In this document: piece after piece, positions 56,454 through 64,000 of the stretch | Layout of the letters: every line of letters starts with the position of its first letter | How positions within the stretch are numbered: the first letter of the stretch is position 1 | DNA from: CADEED01 sp039931065 | GTDB taxonomy: Bacteria; Pseudomonadota; Gammaproteobacteria; Steroidobacterales; Steroidobacteraceae | DNA length: 64,000 nt | Reading direction: 5' to 3' | NCBI GenBank assembly: GCA_039931065.1 | Contig: JBDTSP010000001.1 | Location: forward strand, 496,001-560,000 | Translations under genes and position numbers: made by a program | Notes under the pieces: model-generated | Databases searched by the model: none | Told to the model about the DNA's origin: nothing | Seen by the model: the letters and a program-made list of their open reading frames with translations, nothing else

Positions 56454-57164
56454 AGAGTGAAGGACATATGCATCGCCTGGGAAAGAAGATCTTCGTCTGT
56501 TGGATCGCCACGTTGCCGGTCATTTGCGCCGCAGCGTTCATTCCCGAGAACCAGCGCCGCATTCCGACGGTCTCTATCCACTCGCGTTGGCGCTCGAGCA
56601 ATCCGCGCCGATGCAGCCGCCGCCAACCAAACACCAGGTTGGCGGTGAGCGGAGGGGACGAGGGCGGCGCTGCGTATCAGCAACTTGCTGATTCTGTTCA
56701 CCCCTCGCCCGAGTTCGAGTCCCTCTCTCTCTCCGCCAATTCTTCGGCCAGCATTGACGATGTCGCGGCTCACCGCCAGAAAATCAGCGGAGAGTATCGA
56801 GGAGAATTCGGCCGATACTTCGATGAGTTCGATCCCAAGCCGCGGGAAGAGCCGCTTTCTCGATCAGCGCGTCACGCTGCATGGCAAGCGCGTGCTGGCT
56901 GAAGCGGCGTGACTCACACCGAGTCGTCTCCGGAGAAGCCGTCGCAGCCCACCTTGGCAGTGATCCGTTCAGCGCATTGATTGCCGAAGACGGCAGTAAT
57001 GTGGAAAAAGATGTGGGGGGCAGTTCGTAAGGACGTGCTTCCTGCTCGTGGTTGTCAGTGGTTTCCTAAACTAAAGAGTCTCAATCGCGGCTACTTCAGG
57101 TGCCTGCCGCGGCAGTATGGTTCTGGAGGTTCCCGATCCTCCTTGATCGAGGCTGGAGGCTGAC
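56454..57164. other. Junction region with attachment-like repeat D; no clear gene
   Basis: A frame from 56468 begins with a signal-like stretch (GKKIFVCWIATLPVICAAAF) but loses protein character after about 40 codons, so it may be the 5' stub of a truncated secreted protein. A frame at 56760-56912 starts MSRLTARK and has no recognised family. Nothing else is supported. Confidence 0.45.
56713..56741 (+). repeat. Attachment-like repeat, copy D
   Basis: GTTCGAGTCCC-(TC repeat)-CCGCCAATT matches the tRNA-Ser 3' end from the T loop into the flanking ATT, with A to G in the T loop and one extra TC. It is the longest copy (29 bases) and marks the likely outer end of the mosaic region. Confidence 0.6.
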
Positions 57165-57671
57165 ATGATGAAGTATTCACGATTCGCCGCGATGCTCGCG
57201 ACCTCCACCCTGGTCATGTTTGTTCTCATGTACCTCAACTCATATGCTTTTGATCACGTTCGTTTTAGCCAGACGCGCCTATGGATGGCGTTTGTCATGG
57301 GGGCAGCCATGGCCGTCGTCATGCTGGCGTTCATGCTGGGAATGTACAAAGACAAGCGCAAGAACCTGGGCATCTTCGTTGGCAGCACGCTGGTTTTTGG
57401 CGTCGCGCTGTGGCTGGTTCGCAGCCAGGAAACCGTTGGCGATGCCGCCTACATGAAGGCGATGATTCCGCATCACTCCATTGCGATCATGACCAGCGAG
57501 CGCGCCCACATTCGCGATCCGCGCGTCCGGCGTCTGGCCGACGGGATCATCGAGGGCCAAGTGAAGGAAATCGCCGAAATGGATGCTCTTATTGCCGATC
57601 TAGAGAGGAATCCGGTTCCGGCGACTGCCACGGACCTACCACCGCGCGGCTCGCGAGTTGCGTCTAAATAG
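57165..57671 (+). CDS. DUF305-family membrane protein, 168 aa
   Basis: Three N-terminal membrane helices (about 8-27, 40-60, 68-84) precede a DUF305 domain: YMKAMIPHHSIAIMTSERAH with the paired His and Met typical of the family, then RRLADGIIEGQVKEIAEMDA. DUF305 proteins are four-helix bundles often found near copper and other metal resistance genes. TGGAGG precedes the ATG. The next gene is also metal-linked. Confidence 0.85.
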   Translation: MMKYSRFAAMLATSTLVMFVLMYLNSYAFDHVRFSQTRLWMAFVMGAAMAVVMLAFMLGMYKDKRKNLGIFVGSTLVFGVALWLVRSQETVGDAAYMKAMIPHHSIAIMTSERAHIRDPRVRRLADGIIEGQVKEIAEMDALIADLERNPVPATATDLPPRGSRVASK

Positions 57672-57941
57672 CTCACCACCGGACGTTTACTGCTTTAGGG
57701 AGCGGGCGGCTAAGGAGTTAGATCGCCACCAACAGCCGCGGGGCATCGATGTGGCTGACGCCGACAATCGGTCGGTCAACGCAGAGTGGCGAATCGGTTG
57801 GAGTCCCGGCGCACGCCAATTAACTGTTGAGAGCTGCGGCTCCCTCGGCGATCGCGTTCCCAGCAGGAGTTCGACGCGGATTCGATGCCTTCGCCGGTGC
57901 GAGCGATCGAGCACGGGCCCGCGTCGCCCCCATCTCTTCGA

Positions 57942-57972
57942 TTGACTTCAAGTAACCTTTAAGTCGCAGGAT
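57942..57972 (+). promoter_or_regulatory. MerR-type promoter (19-bp spacer with dyad)
   Basis: TTGACT (-35, 57942-57947) and CAGGAT (-10-like, 57967-57972) are 19 bases apart, and the spacer region holds the dyad ACTTCAAG-TAAC-CTTTAAGT (7 of 8 positions symmetric). Over-long spacers with such dyads are the hallmark of MerR-family metal-responsive promoters. No intact merR-like gene is next to it. Confidence 0.45.
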
Positions 57973-58002
57973 TCGTTGACTCGAATACGGTGGAGGATGC
58001 TG

Positions 58003-58245
58003 ATGAACTTAAATTCTTTGAAAGGCAAGGGCACGCTCGGCACGGTAGCGCTGCTCGTTGGGTGCGCGGCATGTTGCGCATTGCCAATTGTCGGGGTTCT
58101 TGGACTCGGGGGAGCGGTCGCCACCACTTTAGGCTGGCTATCTAACAATGCCTTCGCCGTTGTCGGCGGGCTGGTCGCTTTTCTTGCCGCTGGAATGTTC
58201 ATCGCCCGATCGGTGGTGAAGCGGCACGCCGCAGGTGAGCAATGA
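58003..58245 (+). CDS. MerF/MerT-like small Cys-containing membrane protein, 80 aa
   Basis: The ATG at 58003, six bases after GGTGGAGG, gives a two-helix protein. Helix 1 carries a cysteine cluster, LVGCAACCALPIVGVLGLGG, and helix 2 is NAFAVVGGLVAFLAAGMFIA; an ATG at 57997 is an alternative start. Two helices with a CC pair in the first resemble MerF/MerT mercuric transporters. A MerR-type promoter lies just upstream. Whether it moves mercury or another soft metal is not known. Confidence 0.65.
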   Translation: MNLNSLKGKGTLGTVALLVGCAACCALPIVGVLGLGGAVATTLGWLSNNAFAVVGGLVAFLAAGMFIARSVVKRHAAGEQ

Positions 58246-58323
58246 AAGACCGCGTGCGGTGCAAACTGCAAATCCGATCACGGCTGCTGCGATTAGAACC
58301 GCACATTTCGCGCCGGCCTCGAG

Positions 58324-58524
58324 TCATAACGACGGCTCGATGTACTCAAAGGCAAATCCCGCGAGCGCGATAGCTACTGCAATCCACAAACTCACGCGTG
58401 TCAATCTACCGGTTCGGCACGAGTCGCATTGCAGACCGGTTGCACAGCCGCGCTGCTTCAGATACACCGCGTAGAACCCGTACCCAAGAAGGGCGACGGT
58501 GAAGGCTACGCTTGCCGTGAGCGC
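58324..58524 (-). pseudogene. merT: Mercuric transporter MerT-like C-terminal remnant
   Basis: The minus-strand frame reads ALTASVAFTVALLGYGFYAV, YLKQRGCATGLQCDSCRTGR, LTRVSLWIAVAIALAGFAFE and YIEPSLL to a TGA at 58324. MerT has this C-terminal order: helix, a CAxGxxC loop, a basic stretch, RxxLW helix and an aromatic end. No start codon or N-terminal CC helix is in frame; a stop lies 24 bases upstream of this stretch. It is joined directly to a yihY remnant. Confidence 0.6.
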
Positions 58525-58529
58525 GCGGG

Positions 58530-58800
58530 CCCGCCGTCGCCGCGCTCATTTCCTCAGAATCATGCGGCTCCTCGCCCGCTGCGCAAAGGCATGCGGCGAA
58601 AATGAAGACGGCGCCAGAAAGATAGATCCACATTAGCAGTGTGACTATCGCACCGAAAGCGCCGTATACGGCGTTCAACGAAGCGATATTCGCCAGGTAA
58701 AAGCGGAACATGGCGTCGGCGGCGATCAGGAGCAACGTGGTGGATGCGGCTGCCGGCCAGACTTCCGCGAACTGCGTCGATCGGCGCGCAAGCGAGCACG
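58530..58800 (-). pseudogene. YihY/UPF0761-family membrane protein remnant
   Basis: The frame FAEVWPAASTTLLLIAADAM, FRFYLANIASLNAVYGAFGA then IVTLLMWIYLSGAVFIFAAC matches the C-terminal two helices of the YihY (once called RNase BN) family. The first 200 residues expected upstream are absent. The frame runs on into the merT remnant in a different register, so the two fragments were fused by a deletion. Confidence 0.65.
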
Positions 58801-58910
58801 GAGCAGGTACGCCTTCGTCAACTCGCCGCGAGATGTGGACGAGCCACCGAATCGTTGCACGAAGCGAATTGGCGTAGCGACGTAGGCCTTGCTATCAGTC
58901 TAACGTGAAG

Positions 58911-59099
58911 CTAGCACGGTCCACTTCTGTCTCCGTGACCGAGGTGAGCCTCCGCCGCACTACGTGGAAGCTCAAGTGTCTTCTTTCCCTTGTGGCAAAC
59001 CATCACGGTGTCACCGCCGGCTTTTCCGCTTCCACCACTTGGGGCAAGCGCACATGCGCTGATCGAGAGCAACAACATAGAGGCGAGTATCAGTTTCAT
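58911..59099 (-). CDS. Small lipoprotein with Cys/His motif, 62 aa
   Basis: The start MKLILASMLLLSISAC has a lipobox (LSISAC, Cys16). The mature part has VMVCHKGKKTLELPRSAAEA then HLGHGDRSGPC. VCHKGKKTLxxxxxAxxAHLxHGDxxGxC recurs in many small secreted bacterial proteins of unknown role; the His and Cys residues could bind metal. About 46 residues remain after processing. Confidence 0.75.
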   Translation of the reverse strand: MKLILASMLLLSISACALAPSGGSGKAGGDTVMVCHKGKKTLELPRSAAEAHLGHGDRSGPC

Positions 59100-59310
59100 G
59101 AAAGTCTCAAGAAGGTCGTGGGCTTGCATCCAAGCGCTCAGCCGAGCGCTGCGATGCGGAGGACGGAACTTAGCACTTTATTCCTGACGGATGAGCACCG
59201 GCGCTTTGTAGGTCACATCTGATCTCAGTTCCGACCTTAAGCCGTTGGATATGCCGAAGCTCTTCAGTCTCGGCGACGGGATAACTTTGCCAATACTTTT
59301 CACCCACGAA

Positions 59311-59502
59311 CTACAGCAGCAATACCTCGGTGTATTCGCAGTTCAACCGCTTCCGTATTTCAGCAATTTGTTCGTCACGCGTGACGGCTATGGGAGGCGA
59401 CTCATCGAGACTAATGTCGCGCCCATCTTTTTGGGCATCGGAGACCAGGAGATTCCAGTCGGTGTCCTCGCACGTCGGCTCGATGAGGTTAAAAAGCCGC
59501 AT
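59311..59502 (-). CDS. Possible small hypothetical protein, 63 aa
   Basis: The minus-strand frame MRLFNLIEPTCEDTDWNLLV then SDAQKDGRDISLDESPPIAV reads like a short soluble protein and is more protein-like than the plus-strand frame over the same bases (59245-59658). No ribosome site is evident. No family recognised. Confidence 0.35.
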   Translation of the reverse strand: MRLFNLIEPTCEDTDWNLLVSDAQKDGRDISLDESPPIAVTRDEQIAEIRKRLNCEYTEVLLL

Positions 59503-59856
59503 ATCGTGGTCGACGATGATCAGCAGGAAAGCTTGTGGTGGTCCACTTCGCAACACATGAACACGTCTCTTTGCACGTTGGATGCGAGTTTGTTCGTAAT
59601 TTCGACGCGAGTCAGCCTTTCAATGCGCCTCCGTAGCATCTTTGACCAGATGCTCTGAGCCTTTCGGTCTGGTGTCGGTACCGACTGCCTTGAAGCGCAG
59701 GCTGCGATGAGGCAATCGCCATCCCCCTAAGTCAAAGGTTTGCCGCCCCCTTGTCCAGATTCTCATTTCTTAGGAAGTCGGTTCATGCAGTCAGAAAGGC
59801 GCCGATAGCGGTTACGGACGCCTTCGAACGACGGAGGCGGAAAGAGAGGTCCGTCG

Positions 59857-62800
59857 ATGTCGATTTCCGTCCGCCTGCGATGGGTGCTGGTCGCGGCCTT
59901 TGCGATTGGCACTTTGGTTTTTGCAAATCCCTTTCCAGGGCTCTGGGGTAATGGTGCCGGCGCCGCCGTGCACTTCCAGCCCGTCGCCTGGCCGAGTGAA
60001 CCCGCGAACCCCGTCAACTGCGGCGCGAACTGCGGTGACTGGAAACCCTATACCCGCTTCCGCAATCCCATCGGCGACGCGCGCACGCAGGATCCTTCCA
60101 ACGGCGGCACCGCCCCGCAGAGCTACGTCAACGTCGCCTCGTCGTGCACCGACAAGTCGGCGCCCAGCGTCTACTACTATCTACATCGCGGCGCCACGCC
60201 GGCCGACGACGTGATCATGTTCCGCTGGCGCGTGGAATCGGCCGCGCACAATTACGCCACGGGTCCGAGCCCCGGCAACTACGGTGCCAGCAGCCCATGG
60301 AGTTCGGCGCAGTGGACAGTGTTCTTCGACGTGGGGGGCTCCGGCTATCGGACGCTCGCCGCGCATCTGAATGGATCCTCCGGTTCACCGGCCGAGCCGG
60401 TCGACATGCTCGTCGGCATCTGGAGCAACACGCCTAACCAGTCTATCGATTACGCCGATCCGAACGTGTTGGTGCTCGGCCACAACCCGACGGCCTTCGT
60501 AGGCCCGTCGAATCGCCTCATGAACTTCCACGGCACGCTGAGCCCGGACGAATCCTGGCCCAATGGCGCCGCCGAGACGCAGTGGGACTACGGCACCACG
60601 CGCGCGAAACTGGTCAGCAGCAGCCCCTGCAGCGAATACTTCGTCGACTACCAGATCCCGGTAGCCATGCTGGATGCGACCTCCGTGGGCGGCCCGGCGA
60701 TCACTCGCGACACGCCCATTTCGATGCTGTTCTGCACCGCGAACAGCCTCACCAATCCTTTCCAGAAAGACTGCGCTATCAACCGCCAGTGGACTGCCGA
60801 CGCCGCGCGCCCAGCTCCTTTCGGCGACTATCTTTCGTTCAATCGCCCCGAGCCTTACCAGCAGCCCATCGTATCAGCCGTATCGGCAACGCCGCCTGCC
60901 AGCTGCCCGGGCAACTACTCGCTGAACTCCACGGTGCAGGACACACTCGCCGTGCAGAGCGGGGTGGTCACGCACACGGTCAAGTCGGTGAAGTTTTTCT
61001 ACTGGTACGACCGCAATGGCGACGGCCTCGCCAACGCTGCGGACACGGGTAGCGAGTGGATCTCGGCCAGCGCCGCGACGCTCAAATCGGGCACGCTCAA
61101 CGCCTGGCAAGCGAGCTGGAACGCTGGTGCTCTCGCGAAGGGCAAGTACCTGATCGGCGTGCAAGCCGTAGACGACAACACACTGGTGGACGATGGTGCG
61201 ACGCCTTCCGGCATCGACAATCGCACGTTCTCCTATCTATCCGGCGACACGGACAGTGAGATCTATATCGGGAATGCGTGGAAGAGCGGCCAGCAAGCGT
61301 CATTCCCGGCGCATTCACCGGTGCAGACGCCCAGCGGCACGGAGAATTGGTACGGCAACCCCTCCGTTACGGGCTTACAGGTGGCACTGGTGGGTACGGC
61401 CATCAACGCCTGCGGCGTGGCTCCCACGATAGAGCTGAGCTCGACGCCCGCGAGCGTCGCGGCGGGCGGTTCCGTGGCGTACACGGTGACTCTCGCTAAC
61501 CCGAGCGCTAATTCGCAGGCCGAGACCTTCAGCTCGGTGTCGGCCACGCTGCCCAGCGGATTCTCTTATGTGAACGCGTCGACCAGCGGCACGAATGGTT
61601 TGCCCTCCACGAACCCCACGGTGGCGTCGCAGACTTTGACTTGGACGCCGGGTGCGCCGCTGTCGCTGTCGCCTGGGCAGAGTGCCACGCTTGCATTCTC
61701 AGCTACCGCCGGCAGCACGCCCGGCGTGTACAGCGTAACCGCATTCTCTGCGAGCTCGTTCGGTACGCTCACCAGTTCGCCTGCGAGCACCACGGTCGAT
61801 TCCGCGCGCTTGTCGCTTTCGATGACGCCGGGCGCGTACAGCATCGCAGCCGATGGCGCTACATCGCTCGTCTACACACTGCGCTACGCTAACGACTCTG
61901 GGGTCGGCGTCACGGCGGCGAGCATTACAAGTGTGCTGCCCGCTCATGTGAACTACGTGGGTTGCAGCGGCGGCAGCCTGTGTTCGAACGCGGCCGGCAC
62001 GGTCACGTGGACACTGGGGTCTATCGCCGCGAACTCCAGCGGCACGGTGACGCTCACCGTCAACGTGGCCAACACCATCACCACGTTCTCGCTGGCCAAC
62101 AGCGCGACGCTGTCGGCCACGCCGCCGGGTGGTGGAACGGTGAGCGCGAGCGCGTCTGCAACGGTCGCGGTCACGGGCGTCGCAGTTTCGGGCTCCGCCG
62201 CATTCACGCTGGTGAAAACTGCGAGCGCGGCCACCATGGCGCCCGGTGGTTCGATCACCTACACGCTGAGCTACCAGAATTACGGCAGCGCCAGCGGCAG
62301 CGGCGTGAGCATCACTGATACGCTGCCTTCGGGCATGAGCTTCGGTTCCTGCAGCGCGAGCTGCAGTCAAGGCAGTGGCACAGTCACCTGGAATCTCGGG
62401 ACCGTTGCCGCAGGCGGCAGTGGTTCGGTCACCGTGACGCTGACGGCCGCGACGCCTTTCACCGCGAGCAACCCGGCGACCAACAATGCCAGCCTCATGT
62501 GGAGTGGTGGTACGCCAGTGAATGCGAGCGTGTCGACCGGCATCACCGGCCAAGCGTGCAGCATCTATTACTACCGCAACACCACGGCCAACGTGGGCAA
62601 CGCCGGCACTCAGCGCATCGCCAATGTGTCGCCGGTACCGGTCTCGGGAGACACGGGCTCGAGCGTCACGGTTACGGCTCCGGTGTCAGGCTCGGCTTAT
62701 CTTGAAGCGGTGCGCTTCTACCAGGATCCGGCCACCTCCAATGACGTGCCTTTCGACGGCAACATCACCTCCAACATCTATATAGATAGAGCGAACGGCC

Positions 62801-64000
62801 AGGGCTTGAACGTCCAGGCCACGGTGTACGACTACAACTCGGCCACGGGCGGCACGACACAGCTCGCGCAGCAGAACACGCTATTCAACGGCAGCACCAA
62901 AGGCCTGCTGTCCACGACGATCACGCCCTCGGGCACGCTGGCCAACGGCCATCGATTGCTGTGGGTGTACCAGGTGCGATCGAACCACAACAGCCTGACG
63001 GTGCAGGTTCAGTTCCAGTTCGGTGGCACCGTGACCAATGCCATCTCGGGCGGCAGCACGTTCGCCGACTCCAACGCCTCGTACTGCGTGACGCCGCCGG
63101 CCAACCTTACGTTGGCCAAGCGCGTGAGCTCCGCTTCGATCGTCGAGGCGACGACGCCCACGCTCAAGTACACGCTGAGCTATGCCAACTCTGGCAGTGC
63201 CAGTGCCAACAACACCTCGCTGGTGGCCCAGCTTCCCACCGGCTTCACCAGCTGCGAATACTCGACGAACGACAGCACCTGGGCGAATTGCTCGAGTCTA
63301 GGCAGCTCACCGCAATCGCATACGTTCAGCCTCGGCACGCTCGGGGGCAGCGCAACGGGAAATGTCTACGTCCGCGGCACCGTACCGGCTGGCACCACGG
63401 CCGGCAACGTGCTTACCGCGACCAGCACGCTGGACAGTGACCAAACTACCGCATTGAATGCGTCGGCTTCGACCAATGTCGCGGCTGCTGGCAGCGTCGC
63501 CGTGCCCGCGCTCTCGTTGAGCCTGTCCGCAGATCGCAGCACCGTCGCGCCCGGCGGCGCGGTCGTCTACACCGCGACCGTGGTCAACACCGGCAGCGGT
63601 ACGGCTAACAACGTGGTGGTGAGCAATGCCCTGCCGGTGAGCGCTTACTACACCTATGGCGGCTGTTTCGGCAGCTGTGGCGTCGTTGCGGGAACCGCGA
63701 CTTGGCCGACGATCTCGTCGCTCGCACCAGGTGCCTCGCAGAGCTTCACGTACAGCATGAACGTGGGTACGTCGGGTCTGCCGGCCGGCGTGACGCTGCT
63801 TGGCGACGACCTCGGCGCCACCGGCGACTCGTCGCTCTCGGCGACCAGCAACACGGTGACCGTCGCGGTGAACGGTAACCCGTCATTGGGACTGCTGAAC
63901 AATGTCGCGCCGACCGTCAACGTGCATCCGGGCACCGAGCTCACCTACACCATTACGCTGAGCAACGGCGGCGCCGCCAATGCCGGCGGAGTCGTGGTCG
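59857..64000 (+). CDS. Very large secreted DUF11-repeat protein, 3' end outside window
   Basis: The ATG at 59857, after GAGAGG, opens a frame of 1381 codons with no stop before the window ends. A signal peptide (LRWVLVAAFAIGTLVFA) is followed by a non-repeated N-terminal domain of about 500 residues with NCGANCGDW and DRNGDGLANAADTG (EF-hand-like Ca loop). From about residue 525 there are successive DUF11-type Ig-like domains. Each has a form of TVAPGGSVxYTxxxxNxGS, then LPxGxxYxxC and LxPGxSxxxT. A different beta-domain (about 900-1080) interrupts the series. Such proteins are cell-surface or secreted stalks and adhesins. Size and export route are not visible. Confidence 0.88.
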   Translation, partial: MSISVRLRWVLVAAFAIGTLVFANPFPGLWGNGAGAAVHFQPVAWPSEPANPVNCGANCGDWKPYTRFRNPIGDARTQDPSNGGTAPQSYVNVASSCTDKSAPSVYYYLHRGATPADDVIMFRWRVESAAHNYATGPSPGNYGASSPWSSAQWTVFFDVGGSGYRTLAAHLNGSSGSPAEPVDMLVGIWSNTPNQSIDYADPNVLVLGHNPTAFVGPSNRLMNFHGTLSPDESWPNGAAETQWDYGTTRAKLVSSSPCSEYFVDYQIPVAMLDATSVGGPAITRDTPISMLFCTANSLTNPFQKDCAINRQWTADAARPAPFGDYLSFNRPEPYQQPIVSAVSATPPASCPGNYSLNSTVQDTLAVQSGVVTHTVKSVKFFYWYDRNGDGLANAADTGSEWISASAATLKSGTLNAWQASWNAGALAKGKYLIGVQAVDDNTLVDDGATPSGIDNRTFSYLSGDTDSEIYIGNAWKSGQQASFPAHSPVQTPSGTENWYGNPSVTGLQVALVGTAINACGVAPTIELSSTPASVAAGGSVAYTVTLANPSANSQAETFSSVSATLPSGFSYVNASTSGTNGLPSTNPTVASQTLTWTPGAPLSLSPGQSATLAFSATAGSTPGVYSVTAFSASSFGTLTSSPASTTVDSARLSLSMTPGAYSIAADGATSLVYTLRYANDSGVGVTAASITSVLPAHVNYVGCSGGSLCSNAAGTVTWTLGSIAANSSGTVTLTVNVANTITTFSLANSATLSATPPGGGTVSASASATVAVTGVAVSGSAAFTLVKTASAATMAPGGSITYTLSYQNYGSASGSGVSITDTLPSGMSFGSCSASCSQGSGTVTWNLGTVAAGGSGSVTVTLTAATPFTASNPATNNASLMWSGGTPVNASVSTGITGQACSIYYYRNTTANVGNAGTQRIANVSPVPVSGDTGSSVTVTAPVSGSAYLEAVRFYQDPATSNDVPFDGNITSNIYIDRANGQGLNVQATVYDYNSATGGTTQLAQQNTLFNGSTKGLLSTTITPSGTLANGHRLLWVYQVRSNHNSLTVQVQFQFGGTVTNAISGGSTFADSNASYCVTPPANLTLAKRVSSASIVEATTPTLKYTLSYANSGSASANNTSLVAQLPTGFTSCEYSTNDSTWANCSSLGSSPQSHTFSLGTLGGSATGNVYVRGTVPAGTTAGNVLTATSTLDSDQTTALNASASTNVAAAGSVAVPALSLSLSADRSTVAPGGAVVYTATVVNTGSGTANNVVVSNALPVSAYYTYGGCFGSCGVVAGTATWPTISSLAPGASQSFTYSMNVGTSGLPAGVTLLGDDLGATGDSSLSATSNTVTVAVNGNPSLGLLNNVAPTVNVHPGTELTYTITLSNGGAANAGGVVV

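Noticed and set aside
59245..59658. 137-codon plus-strand frame
   Set aside because: Not protein-like beyond short stretches; the minus-strand frame over the same bases is more plausible.

Overview
This is a GC-rich bacterial chromosome segment, most likely from a gammaproteobacterium. The block mutS, pncC, thpR, recA, recX, alaS, lysC, csrA, tRNA-Ser(GCU) follows the order seen in Pseudomonas/Xanthomonas-type genomes. The TonB receptor and the sugar-acid catabolic genes fit a free-living polysaccharide or plant-matter degrader (Xanthomonadales or Steroidobacteraceae-like; this placement is inference).

Bases 1-15,960 are core genome: the 3' part of aspS, an alpha/beta hydrolase, rtcA, a large Ig-repeat/beta-propeller lipoprotein (minus strand), mutS (minus), then pncC-thpR-recA-recX-alaS-lysC-csrA and tRNA-Ser. 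recA has a perfect CTGT-N8-ACAG LexA box. lysC has no ATG, GTG or TTG upstream of its conserved N-terminal motif and probably starts at CTG.

From the 3' end of tRNA-Ser the window becomes a mosaic. Three degenerate copies of the tRNA 3' end plus three flanking bases lie at about 19.23, 36.19 and 56.72 kb. They look like attachment scars from repeated integration at this tRNA, but I find no integrase. The first segment (16.0-19.2 kb) holds a serine hydrolase and an ECF sigma/membrane anti-sigma-like pair. The second (19.2-36.2 kb) holds trkH, a complete kdpFABCDE potassium system with an extra upstream 30-residue membrane peptide, a second ECF sigma pair, small membrane proteins, an OsmC protein, IS3 debris with a truncated GST, an AraC regulator opposite an intact GST, and tag. 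The third (36.2-56.7 kb) holds two tandem Crp-like paralogues, a CDF transporter joined to a dead metal RND pump, an IS3 orfA remnant, and a large sugar catabolism region.

The sugar region (39.86-56.45 kb) is the most coherent system. An aldo/keto reductase (L-fucose / L-galactose / D-arabinose dehydrogenase type), a lactonase, an enolase-superfamily dehydratase, an SDR dehydrogenase and an FAH-type hydrolase could convert a 6-deoxyhexose or L-galactose to pyruvate plus a 2-hydroxyacid. Mutarotase, MFS permease, TonB receptor and a GntR/FCD regulator accompany them. The reductase gene is followed, in one operon, by an L-2-hydroxyacid oxidase, a D-2-hydroxyacid dehydrogenase and a glycerate kinase. 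In that order these could convert L-glycerate through hydroxypyruvate and D-glycerate to phosphoglycerate. This makes L-galactose, alongside L-fucose, an attractive substrate. A Tat-exported sugar-isomerase-like protein and a GMC dehydrogenase with its subunit-3 partner lie between the two halves.

After 56.7 kb come a DUF305 protein, a mercury-transport-like region (a MerF/MerT-like gene behind a MerR-type promoter and a merT remnant fused to a yihY remnant), a small Cys/His lipoprotein, and the first 1381 codons of a very large secreted DUF11-repeat protein that runs off the window.
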